Positions 46,738 through 57,649 of a DNA stretch of 64,000 bases are shown piece by piece. The position numbers and the translations under genes were made by a program. The notes under the pieces were generated by a model that was not told the DNA's origin, ran no database searches, and saw only the letters and a program-made list of their open reading frames with translations. The stretch is from positions 29,529,465 to 29,593,464 of the forward strand of contig CM057464.1 of assembly GCA_030035585.1 (NCBI GenBank), written 5' to 3'. This DNA comes from Dugong dugon. Lineage: Eukaryota; Chordata; Mammalia; Sirenia; Dugongidae. The first letter of the stretch is position 1, and each line of letters opens with the position of its first letter.

Positions 46738-47957
46738 ATACATGTATATAAATATATATGTACATTTATAAATACATGTGTATATATAAATATATAAAAA
46801 TATATTTATCATATATATGTAAATATACTATATAATTTAACGTATGTGTCTATCTTTGTATCCATCATCATCTATCTTTCTTTGATTTTTGCATTTTACT
46901 GAGAATGGAAAATAATATTTTGAAAGAAAGAAGTTTCAATATCGTACTTGCTCTTATTTTTTCCAGAATTGTTTGGTTTTTGCGTGTTTTACTTTTTTTT
47001 TCATAGATCAATATGTTGTCATTACTGCCTTTTACTCTCCTTACTCAGACTTGCACGAGAAAATAGCTCTCTAGACTTAATGCATACCAATAAACAGGCT
47101 ATGCTTTGTTCGCTTTGAGGTGGTCAAACCTGCACAATACATTAAGTTGCATAGCCTAATCTAATCCTTAGGCTATAGAAAGCTTCCATCAAGTGAAGTT
47201 CTCTAAATTTTAAGTTGGGTTTTTAATTCTTTAATTACTAATATTTAAAAATTATTTAATTATTATTGAAATTTCTGATGTTGAAACAATAAAAGACTTG
47301 TAGAACTATAATTCTTAATGTGCTACACTACCACAACTCTTCCTGTTCTACTTCTATTAGAGCACTTTTCTGGGGAAGACTACCCTTCTCAAAATGAACT
47401 ACAACACTCTTGATCTTCCAATTTCTTCCTCAGTTGTTTTTCTGAGCATGGAGGTTTCCAAATCAATGAAGAGAGACATTGATGATGGAGGAACTCCATT
47501 CTGGCTGTCATAGAAAGTAACGGTCATGTTTTTGAGGTACAGGGCTTAATGTTCTGGTTGGTACCCCTCTGAGAATGTGATGAAGAGTGCTTCTAACTAC
47601 TTGAAGATGTACTGGTTTTGTCTGTTTGTGGTGGCATAATATGGATGCTGCATTAATTGCCCTTTTAATACAGTTCCATCTATTACTGATATTAGCGGTG
47701 GTGAATCCAAGATTCTGTTGATGCTCAATTCTACTTGACAATATGAGAATAGAAACAGTGCTGCTACTTCTGGGCTGAACCATTTATGACTCATGATATT
47801 TTAAATTTCAATCAGGTAATATTTATTATTTTAATAGTTAAATTCAAGACACAATTGAACTCTTACTTTAAAGCTCATTTAGATCATGTAAAGTGCATGA
47901 CAGTAGAATACGTGATAGATATTCATTTGTGTATTTTCTCATTTATTCATTTTGAAG
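46738..47957. other. Mostly unique; possible retrocopy fragment
   Basis: It starts with a (TA)n-type tract. 47395-47790 is more protein-like on the minus strand (open run of 91 codons, 47783-47508, and an overlapping one at 47794-47597), but I cannot name a parent gene. Confidence 0.4.
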
Positions 47958-48235
47958 GGCTGGGTAGCATAGTGCTTAAGAGAGCATAGACTCTGGGCTT
48001 TAAACATAAATTTAGATTCAAATTCAAGGTCTAATTTTGGTGATTTTGTAACCACTTATCAGTTTCTTTACTTTCATAGGTCCCCTACCTGTTATATCTA
48101 AATTAGAAGTACTACCTATTTTAAAAGTAGTTGTGAAGATTAAAGTGATATTAAAAATCTACATTTCCTGACATTGTATGTGGAATGTAGTAGGTGCTCT
48201 GTATACAGAAGTTATTATTGTTTTTATATTATATA
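47958..48235 (+). mobile_element. MIR
   Basis: Full MIR order: 'ggtagcatagtgcttaagag', 'catagactctgggctttaa', 'accacttatcagtttcttta', 'ttgtgaagattaaagtgata' and 'gtagtaggtgctctgtatac'. Confidence 0.8.
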
Positions 48236-48445
48236 ATTTTTATTCCTAGGAAAAATCACCTATTTGTCTACACAGCATAGCCAGATGGCACTGTTTTCCT
48301 GATGACAACTACCTCAGTTAGCAGATAAAATCTCTATAACATGCAAATCTAATTCTGTAAAAAGACATCATAGAAGGAGATGAATCCTTGTATTTTACAG
48401 TAAGTTACTTTTTCAATTTATTATATAGATCTAGCATTTTTTTTT

Positions 48446-48644
48446 AAGGAAACTTGGCACAGCAGTTAAGTGCCTGCTAACAGGAAGGTCGGTGGTTCGA
48501 ACCAACCAGGTGTTCTGTGGGAGAAAGATGTGGCAATCTGCTTCCATGAAGATTATATCCTAGGAAACTCTATGGGTCAGTTCTACTCTGTCCTATAGGG
48601 TTGCTGTGAGTTGAAATTGACTCAACGGCACACAACGACAACAA
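48446..48644 (+). mobile_element. AfroSINE, long form with ACAACG tail
   Basis: 'cacagcagttaagtgcctgc', B box 'gtggttcgaaccaacc', 'gtggcaatctgcttccatga', tail 'ctgtgagttgaaattgactc', ending 'cacacaacgacaacaacg'. Confidence 0.92.
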
Positions 48645-48665
48645 CGTATTCTTTACATATTCCAA

Positions 48666-48879
48666 TCTTGCCAGTAAACTAGTTGCCACTGAGTCGATTC
48701 CTACCCATGGAGACTTCATGTGTGTCAGAGTAGAACTCTGTTTCATAGAGTTTGCAATGTTTGATTTTTCAGAAGTGGAATGCCAGGCCTTTCTTCCAAG
48801 GTACACTTGGATAGATTCTAATGCCAACTTTTTAGTTAGCAGTGAAGTGCATTAAACTTTTGCAGCACCCAGGGACTCC
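48666..48879 (-). mobile_element. AfroSINE, long variant, inverted
   Basis: 'gttgccactgagtcgattcc', 'gttagcagtgaagtgcatta', 'gcagcacccagggactcc'. Flanked by attccaa at 48659-48665 and 48880-48886. It lies about 20 bp from the previous SINE, tail to tail. Confidence 0.9.
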
Positions 48880-49335
48880 ATTCCAAGGCTAGGTTACAAA
48901 TATTAATAAGTAACATGGACCACTGGCTGACCTCATGCTGCCGCACTCTACTCTCCTGATAACAAGGCCACTCAGCCTTGAACTGCCCCAATCTTATGTG
49001 GTAGAAGGTTTAACAATTTTATTAACCCCATTGTAGGATTCAACACGAAAGTATTTTAGTTTTACTGCTGTTCCAACCTTGGATTCCAGGCTCACTCTGT
49101 GTCCCTGGTCATACACCTGGGTTTTTTTTACCTGTTAACCTTGGTACCTCTCTGCTTCTCTTGGTAATGCTATTAAGTCTTATTTTCAAAACGACGTGTG
49201 GTTGTGAATTCAGTCTGATTGCTGAGGCTCTGATATTTGCATACCCATTTCCTCCGTGCAAATGGCATATGTGTTGGCATTTGTTTTACCTGATCTTGTA
49301 TTTTTTTTTTTTCCTACATGAATATTGCATTGGTA

Positions 49336-49685
49336 TGGAGGCAGTAGTGGTTCAGTGGTAAAATTCTCGGCTTTCATACAGGAGACTGGGGTTCTATTCT
49401 CAGCCAATGCACATTATGCAAAGCCACCACCTGTCAGTGGAGGCTTGTGTATTACTGTGATGCTCAACAGGTTTTAGGGGAGCTTCCACACTAAGACTGA
49501 CTAGAAAGATAGGCCTGACAATCTACTTCTGAAAATCAGCCAATGAAAACTCTATGGATCGCAATGATCCCATGCTCAACTGATCATATGGGCATGGCAC
49601 AGGACCTGGCAGTGTTTAGTTCCATTGTGCATAGGGTCTCCATGAGTCTGGGGCTGACTCGACAGCAGCAAATAACAACAACATC
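49336..49685 (+). mobile_element. tRNA-Gly-derived SINE with RTE tail
   Basis: The head 'gtagtggttcagtggtaaaa', 'ttctcggctttcatacagg' and B box 'ggggttctattctcagcc' match tRNA-Gly, with an altered anticodon loop (TTC where GCC would be). The middle is 'cagtggaggcttgtgtatta' to 'aatcagccaatgaaaactc'. The last 85 bp ('gcacaggacctggcagtgtt', 'tgcatagggtctccatgagt', 'gactcgacagcagcaaataa') are the RTE 3' tail, as at 30527-30611. A perfect 12-bp duplication, attgcattggta, lies at 49324-49335 and 49686-49697. Confidence 0.93.
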
Positions 49686-49909
49686 ATTGCATTGGTAACT
49701 CTGTGGCTTTATGTGAGATTTCCTGATGCTCACTGCATTCCATAGTCTCTGGTGAACATCTCCTTTCTGCTAGACTGAATTTCTCAGCAACCACAACTGG
49801 GAATATCTCCTTACCACTTGCCCCTCTCCAAAGGGGTAGGCCAGCCCTAGGTGCTGGCTTTTCTCAAACTACCCCATGCTGTAACATTTAATAGGGCCAC
49901 ACTTAGCCA

Positions 49910-50060
49910 GGGGCCCTGGTGGCACAGTGGTTAAGTGCTATGACTGCTAACCAGCTGCGCCTTGGAAGACTTATGGGGCAGTTCTACTCTGTTCTACAGG
50001 GTCATTATAAGCCAGAGTCGACTTGATGGCAATGTATTTTTTTGTTTGTTTTTTTTTAAT
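49910..50060 (+). mobile_element. AfroSINE, internally deleted
   Basis: 'gggccctggtggcacagtgg', then 'cgccttggaagacttatggg' and the tail 'ataagccagagtcgacttga'. Flanked by acttagcca at 49901-49909 and 50061-50069. Confidence 0.92.
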
Positions 50061-50069
50061 ACTTAGCCA

Positions 50070-50752
50070 AGTTCCAAGCTAGGAAAAATCAACTTTTGAT
50101 ATTTGGACAATGCAAAATTGTTCTAAGGTTTTTATAAATTATATTTGGATAAAGAATTTATTCTCATTCAATTGGTTTACTTGAGAGAAGCAATGCTTCT
50201 ATTACTTAAATATTGCTTCATATAAAATTATATTTTCTTAAGGGGAATAAGAAAATCAAGGTTTTTTTTTTTTTTTTCTTTTTTGGTCTTGTTCATAATG
50301 GAAAGCCAGATTAAACTATATAATACAAATAAATAGAAACAACGTTTAGTGGGCTTGTCATCTTGAACAATGGCCTAGCAAATGCAAAATTGAATTTTAA
50401 TGCATTTTTAAAAGATTAGGAAGGGATAATCATACATAAAGATATGAGTATAGAAAGTATTAATCATTTTTATAAGAATATTAATAATTTACCATTAAAC
50501 AGGTACAATGAAAAATCATTGTAAAAACTTTGGAGCAAATATCTTGAAAAATAAGTTAGTAATGTACAAGCAGACTGTCAAACAAGATCTTTTAGTTTGA
50601 AAATAAATTTGAAAATGCATTCTTTTCTTAGGGGGAGTTAGTTTGTCCAGGCTATTTTTTAAAAGATGAAAGAATTGGGTAAAATAAATAGCACTATGTC
50701 CAAAGGATTGTACATGTTATAGTATTTACCATCATTGGTTTTTATTCTTCCA
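50070..50752. other. Unique AT-rich sequence
   Basis: A long T-run at about 50262-50282; otherwise nothing recognised. Confidence 0.45.
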
Positions 50753-50897
50753 CAGGAGAAAAGATGTGGCAGTCTGTGTCTATAAAGATTTACAGCCTTG
50801 GAGACTCTATGGGGCAGTTCTACTCTGTCTTCCAGAGTTACCAGGAGTTAGAATTAATTTGATGACAGTGGGTTTGGTTTGGTTTTGGTTTTGTATT
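50753..50897 (+). mobile_element. AfroSINE, 5'-truncated
   Basis: Starts in the middle: 'gatgtggcagtctgtgtcta', 'ggggcagttctactctgtct', tail 'aggagttagaattaatttga', then GGTTTG repeats. Confidence 0.85.
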
Positions 50898-52290
50898 TTA
50901 TTCTTGCCTAGCTCTCAATGCCTTTCCTTGCCTTGGTTGTGTTGTACTGACTTCCCCCATACTGTGTACTACATTTCCATTTACCAAAGTTAGCGTGTGT
51001 CTACTATCTAGATAGTTAATTTTCCCTCCCTCTTCCTCCCATCCCTGGTAACCATCAAAAAATGTATCTTTCTGGTTGTAAATCTTTTCTTAACTATTCT
51101 TAGTAGTGGTCTCATACAATAGTCATCCTTTTGTGATTGACTTATTTCATTCAGCATAATGTCCTCCAGATTCATCCATGTTGTGAGATGTTTCAAAGAG
51201 TAATCATTATTCTTTATTGTTGCATAGTATTTCATTGTGTGTATGTACCACAGTTTGTTTATCCATTCATCCGATGATGGGCACTTAGGATGTTTCTATC
51301 TTTTTGCTATTGTGAATAGTGCTGCAATGAACACAGGTGTGCAAGTGTCTATTAGTGTGACGGCTCTTATTTCTCTAGGATATTTGCCTAGGAGTAGGAT
51401 TGCTGGATCATATGGTATTTCTATTTCTAGCTTTTTAAGGATGCACCATGCCATTTTCCATAGTGGTTGTACCATTTTACACTCCCACCATCGGTGTATA
51501 AGAGTTCCTATCTCCCCACAACCTCACCAGCATTTGTCGTTTTCTGTTTTTTTGGTGAGTACCATTATTGCTGGTATTTCCTTGCAGTGTTGATTCACAT
51601 GTCTCTAATGGCTAATGATTGCAAGCATCTCTTCATGTGTTTTTTAGCTGCCTTGATGTCTTATTTGGTGACTTTTCTGTTCACTTTCTTTAACCATTGT
51701 TTTAATTGGGTTATTGGTCTTTTTGTTGTTGAGGTGTTGAAGTTTTCTACAAATTTTAGGGAATATACCTTTGTCAGATACATCATAGCTAAAAATTTTC
51801 CTCAGTCTGTAAGTTCTCTTTTTACTATTTTGGTGAAGTCTTTTGATGAGCATAAGTGTTTAATTTTTAGAAGATCCCAGCTATTTAGTTTATCTTCTTC
51901 TGTTTGTGCAATTTTAGTTATGTTTGGTATTCTATTTATGCCGTATATTAGGGCCTCTAGTGTTGTCCCTATTTTTATTTCCATGATCTTTATAGTTTTG
52001 ATTTTACATTTAGGTCTTTGATCCATTTTGAGTTAGTTTTTGTGTATGGTGTGAGTTATGGATCTTGTTTCATTTTCTGCAAATCTATATCCAGTTTTAC
52101 CAGCACCATTTGTTAAAGAGACTTTCTCTTCCCCATTTAATAAACTTTAACCCTTTGTCAAAGATCATCTGTCCATAGGTGGATGGATTTACTTCTGAGT
52201 TCTCAATTCTGTTCCATTGGTGTATGTATCTGTCATGGTACCAGTACCAGCCTATTTTGACTACCGTGGCTGTATAGTAGGTTCTGTGAT
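50898..52290 (-). mobile_element. L1 3' UTR part and ORF2 C-terminal region
   Basis: Minus strand. 51100-52290 is ORF2 C-terminal ('attggctggatcatatgg'-type text and, reverse-read, LNSWDLLKIKHLCSSKDFTK at about 51890). 50898-51100 is the start of the 3' UTR ('catactgtgtactacatttc'). Both ends are truncated; the 3' terminus is missing, next to the AfroSINE. Confidence 0.85.
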
Positions 52291-52315
52291 GTGTAACACT
52301 CTTTAAAAGAAGAAG

Positions 52316-53678
52316 AAGAAGAAGAAAACTCACATACTTAACAACATAATGTTTATAATATCCAGCATACAGGAAAAATTTATCGACATGCAAAGAAGCT
52401 GGAAAAGGTACTCATTAACCAAGAGAAAATCAGTCAATAGAAGCAGTCTCAGAAATGACAGAAATGATAGAATTAGCATTAAAACAGCTATTATAACTAA
52501 GCATTTAAGGTAAACATGAACATAATGAGGAGAGAAATAAAAATACTAAAAAGACCCAAATGGAATTTCTAGAGATGAAAAATACAGTATTTTAAAATGA
52601 AAAATTCACTCAATGGTCTTAAGATTAGGCATTTAATAACAAAAGGTAAGTGAGTTTGAAGACATTGTAATAGAAAATATAGACACTAGCACAGAGAGGA
52701 AAAAAAGCCCGGAAACAGAGCCCCAGTGATGTGTGGGTAATATTAAGCAAACTAAAAACATGTACTTAGTTTTGCAGAAGAAAGGAAGGTCCAAAATAAA
52801 TTTTTAAAAAGTAGTGACTGAAAAGTGTTCTAAATTTGATTTCAACAATCAAATCACACATCTAAGGAGCTCCACAAACCCCAGTAGTATAACTACAGAG
52901 CAAAGCAAAGACACATCAAAATCAAATCACTGAAAATGAATAATAAAGAGAAAATTTTAAAAGCAGAGGGAGAGGCACTTTATATACATGGAAACATAGA
53001 TAAAAATTACTAAATTTCTCATCAGAAAATAAAGTAAGCCAGAAGATAATAGGACAATTTCATTAACATTCTGGAAAAAAAAGTCAACATAGAATTCTAT
53101 TTCATTGACAATACTATAAAAAATAATGACAAAATAAAAACTTTTTCATACAACCAAACATGAATTTCTCACCCACAGATGTGTATTTTAAGAAATATTA
53201 GAGGGAATTCTTTTGGCTGAAGGAAAATGATACTATGAAAAGGAATAAAGTGGGTCAGTAAAGGTAAATATAAAAGAACTTTCTCTCTCTTTCTTTTATT
53301 AGTATCTTTTTACCTAATAAAAAAGATGATTAAGAATATCAATGATACTTGAGGTTAGGCAAAGTGTTTATAGATATGACAGTAAAAGAATGACCAGTAA
53401 AAATGAATTAGTTGTGTTTCATCAATGATTAATATACTTTGCTCGATGAAGGGCACTCTTGAAAGAATCAAAACACAAGATACGGACTGGGAGAAATTAT
53501 ATGCAAATCATGTATCTGACAAAGAACTTTGATCCAGAATAAATAGACAATTCCCAAAACTCAATAATAAGAAAACATATAAACTAATAAAAAATTAGGC
53601 AGAAAAGATAAATAAGACACTTCACCAAAGAGGATATAAAGATGACAAAAACACATGAAAAGATGCTTAAAATCATTA
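52316..53678 (+). mobile_element. HAL1/L1M remnant
   Basis: 52316-53300 reads as ORF1-like text of old HAL1/L1M ('gagatgaaaaatacagtatt', 'aacagagccccagtgatgtg', 'gcaaagacacatcaaaatca', 'gaattcttttggctgaagg'). 53436-53678 is L1 ORF2 C-terminal ('gatgaagggcactcttgaaa', 'catgaaaagatgcttaaaat'). An (AAG)n run precedes it. An RTE begins at 53679 inside the ORF2 text. Confidence 0.72.
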
Positions 53679-54433
53679 TTGTTAGATGCTGTGGAGGTGG
53701 TTCCAACTCACAGTGACCTACGTACAATCGAACAAAAACCTGTCCTGTCCTGCACCACCCTCACAATCACTGCTCTGTTTGAACCCATTGTTGCAGCCAC
53801 TGTGTCAATCCATCTCCTTGATGGTCTTCCTCTTTTTCTCTGACCCTGTCCTTTACCAATCATCAGACTGGTCCCTCCTGATAATATGTCCAAAGTAAGA
53901 TGAAGTCTCACCATCCTAGCCTCTAAGGAGCATTCTTGCTTTACTTCTTCCAAGACAGATTTGTCTGTTTTTCTAGAATCCATGGTATATTCAGTATTTT
54001 TCACCAACCCTATAATTCAAAGGCATCAATTCTTCTTCGGTCTTCCTTATTCATTGTCCAGCTTTCACATGCATAGGAGGCAATTGAAAATACCATTGTC
54101 TTGGGTCAGGCGCACCTTAGTCCTCAGAGTGACATCTTTGTTTTTTAATACTTTAAAGAGGGCTTTTGCAGCAAATTTGCCCAATGCAATATGTTGTTTG
54201 ATTTCTTCACTGCTGCTTCCATGGGCGTCGATGGCGGATCCAAGTAAAATGAAATCCTTGACAACTTCAATCTTTTCTCCATTTATTGTTATGTTGCTTA
54301 TTGGTACAGTTGTGAAGATTTTTGTTTTCTTTATGTTGATGTCTGATCCATACTTTGGCTGTAGCCTTTGATCTTCATGAATAAATGCTTCAAGTCCTCT
54401 TCACTTTCAGCAAGCAAGGTTGTGTCATCCACA
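53679..54433 (-). mobile_element. RTE (BovB-like) 3' half, cut by a hAT
   Basis: Reverse-read RTE 3' end and ORF2 C-terminal part: 'actgtgtcaatccatctcct', 'gtccagctttcacatgcata', 'ttgacaacttcaatctttt', 'tcaagtcctcttcactttca'. The text breaks off in the conserved AESEEDL region at 'gtcatccaca', where a different terminal sequence starts (54434). It has many frame breaks. Confidence 0.88.
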
Positions 54434-57400
54434 CAGGGGCCGATTAACCAATAAGCAAATAAACACATGCTTAGGGCATCAACAAAACAGGGGTACCAGT
54501 TGTCCAAAGCAAAGACCCATAGATGCCAAGCAGATAGTACACAAGGAAAAGTGAGCACCATAGTGGAAGGAAACTGTCAGGGCACTAAATGAAACTGATA
54601 CCGGCTCCACTGCAAAAGAATGTGCCAGCCAGAAATAACGTTCATGCAGGGTCACGAGGACACCCACAGGCAAGGTTGCTTACACTCTGAGGCCCCTACC
54701 ACTTCAACACCTCCACTGACATCTGTCTCCTACAGTCCCCTCTGTGTGATTAAAACTCCTTATCTTGGTGTGTCTCTTGGGAGTATACTATTTCTTTCTA
54801 ACAAACAAGACATCAGGGGGGATAGTAAAGTCTAACTCTTGCTACGTTCAGCCAATATGCAACCGGATGCAACATGAGTGGTTACCGGGCGAGGATGGAT
54901 TATATCAGTAGATAACAGGCCTCTGATCCATTTTGAGAGAACCGTCTTGTACATTCATGTCTACTGATGCAACAACTCCAGCCAGGAGGGTCAGCAAATG
55001 GAATTTCTTGCTCATGTGCTAGTAAACAACCGACGAGAACTTCAATCCCAGATGATGTGAAAAGTGAGGGAACTTGAATAAGTCGACCATTGCAATGAAT
55101 TCAATCAAGTTACATTTTAACTTTATAGCATTTATGTACAGAGTTATGTCTTAAGTTTTGTAAACAATAATATTTATAACTTTAACTTTAAAATATGTTT
55201 GGCATACATGTGGACACAATCCAGCATACATTTAATATAATACTAACATGGCTAATAATATAATACTAACATAGCAAATGTCAAAAAAAAAATACTGAAA
55301 ATATTAATATTTACCTAACAGGACAAGTTTTAATTTATGTATCAAGTGAGTTTCATTTTTTATTGTCTGTTGTGTGGGGCACAATGTTTGATATTACTTC
55401 ATATATGTTAATAAATGAGGTATTAGGTACATTAAGAGGACACAAAATTCAATATTTATTTATCATGCAAAATATGTTTCTGTTTTGCAACAATGAGTGT
55501 GTTTCTAAATTCGTCTCCCAAGAAAGCAACGAAGGAAGTTTATCAGAACATTACATTTATATTTTATCAGAATATTTATGTATCTCTGTGTAAAGATTGA
55601 ACAATTCCTTGAGGAAATAAATTGAATGAATATTTAGATAATAAAAATTATATAAATGTATCGTATTTTCCATTTCCCTTCAGACTGACTGTCTTTTAAG
55701 AAATTGATTGATATTATGACTTGCAAAACAGACTTGCTCATTGAGAAGTGGTGCTATTGTCATATCAATTATGTATGTATCCCCAAATATGGGAGTTGAA
55801 CAATTCCACAAATAAATAAAATGTACAGTTTATAAATTTTGTGTATGATAATTATATTTTCCTTTGCATTTTGTACTGAGTATAACTTCACACTTAGTTC
55901 TCTCCCATCGACCACATAAGAACGTGCCAGTGGCAATATAATTACATGACTCCTGACATATCTGGTCCTATCCTGCACAGAGCAAACCAAAACACATCTT
56001 CAGATTGAGCATACCCTTGTATTTGTATTATGTATCGTGTTCTTTGCCATTGCTCTTGCCCAGCAGTAGTCCAATGAACTGTGAAGACACAGCAGCAAAG
56101 AACAGAACGTGAGTGCACAAGTTTTTAAGTATTATTTCAAGATGACAATAACTCATGGAGATCTGTGAAGGGCTCACCAACAAACATCGTATGACGAACA
56201 AATGGAATTATTTCTGAATGCTTTGTAGTTGCTATTTCTTTTCACTATCTCAAACCTGAAGAACAAAACTATATGTTCCAAATCAATTTTTTTCTGACTA
56301 ATTTTCAAATATAAATTTTTGTGTTAACATCCAAATTTTAACGTAAATTTTATTTTATAAATTTTACTTGTTTTGTAAAATTTATTTTCAATTATTCAAA
56401 TTTACTTGCTTGGTAAAACCAAATTTAAAAAGTGATATAATTTTATACCCAGGTAAAATCAAACAGCAACAGCTAAGTGGAGCACAAAAACAAAAGTGCT
56501 CTGAAGAAAAAAAGAAACAGATCTGTGACTCCCTAAAGACAATTCCAAAATTAACTTCCTTTTTAAAATGTAATGAATCAGGAGACATTTCTTCCATTGA
56601 ATGCTCGAGTTTAATAGGTGCAAATCTTTGTCCTAGTACTGCTAGTGCTGAAATTACTAATAGCAATATGAATATAACAGCATTTGTTCCTAATTCTGCA
56701 TCCATTCCTTGCTGTAGTAAAAAAATTATTAACGTGGTAGAAAGTGAAAATATTTTAGAATCTGAAATTGTCACCTCTGCAGACCCCATAAATAACAGAT
56801 ATACAGATCCTGATTTATGAATAGTTTTTCTTCTAATGATGCAAATTATTGGATCAAAAGAGTTCCAAGTTATTGTCAACATCACAGTGGACCATTTGAA
56901 AATCCATGTTGAAAATGTCTGAATGGTAAACAAACAAGGTTCTGTAGCCAGAATGTATTTCTAGGGTACAAAGTTAATGACAAAAATTATAAGAGGAAGT
57001 GGCTACTGTATTCTCCATCAGTTGGCTCTGTATATTTTTTTGTTTGCAAACCATTCAGTCCTAAATCATTTAACTCTCGATTTGTTATGGATGGTTTTAG
57101 CCACTGGCACAACTCACATATGATAGATAAACATGAAAACCAGTTCAATTCACAGAGACTTATGTTGTCATATCTAAACCTAAGACATGGTTTTGGCTTA
57201 ACTTATGAACTGGAAACACAAATTAATGAAGAACATTAGTAGTGGAAAGCCATTTTGCAGTGCATGGTTCCTGTCATTATAACAACTGCTGAACATGGAC
57301 TATCTTTTCCAGAAACAAATGAAGTGTTTGGGACTCCACAAAACAGAAATTTTACTCAGTTTGATCCATTTTTAGCAGGTCACATCTCAAAATATGATAA

Positions 57401-57649
57401 CATAGGAAAGGGCAACTCATCTTTTATGTCTAAAACAGTTTGTGAAGAATTAAGCTTTATAAGTGATAAATTTCAGTCAATTATTTTCAGTAAAATAAGT
57501 ATAGCTTGATATTTCTGTTTGTCTGTAGATTCCACTCCTGATCTTTCTCATACAGATCAACTAATTATTTTTTTAAGATATGCATCTCCAACAGATGGAA
57601 AATCTGTCAAGCAATTTATCACATTTACTGGCTTAAAAAGTCATACTGG
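54434..57649 (+). mobile_element. hAT DNA transposon, left end and 5' half (ZMYM-like)
   Basis: It starts 'caggggccgattaaccaata', then 'acacatgcttagggcatcaa'. This resembles the ends of hAT elements whose termini begin CAGGGGCGG. It abuts RTE text, so 54426-54433 (catccaca) would be the left 8-bp target duplication. About 1.9 kb of AT-rich leader precedes the transposase remnant. The right half and right terminus are not in the window: an L1 inserts at about 57650 and a second L1 runs to the edge. The assignment rests on the terminal sequence plus the transposase; the right end would prove it. Confidence 0.65.
56368..57649 (+). pseudogene. hAT transposase, ZMYM1-like, amino half, broken
   Basis: The frame from about 56452 has a basic start (KIKQQQLSGAQKQKC) and LKTIPKLTSFLKCNESGD, a signature of this transposase group. 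It ends at 56820. The next frame carries KRKWLLYSPSVGSVYFFVCK (TTF/DUF4371-type zinc-finger region, one of the paired cysteines lost), GFSHWHNSHMIDKHENQFNS, ETNEVFGTPQNRNFTQFDPF and VDSTPDLSHTDQL (57525-57563), which includes the Asp expected as the first catalytic residue (57528-57530). Stops at about 56912, 57237-57242 and 57507, and a frameshift near 56815, kill it. The rest, including the dimerisation domain, is cut off by the L1. A retrocopy of a domesticated ZMYM gene is the alternative. Confidence 0.78.

Noticed and set aside
49338..49412. Functional tRNA-Gly gene
   Set aside because: It is fused to a SINE body and RTE tail with flanking duplications, and the anticodon loop and stems are altered.
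51467..52021. 184-codon plus-strand frame
   Set aside because: It is antisense to L1 ORF2 C-terminal text, which is the true source of the openness.
56368..57649. Domesticated ZMYM host gene
   Set aside because: Stops and frameshifts throughout, an L1 inside it, and a transposon terminus upstream all favour a dead transposon copy.
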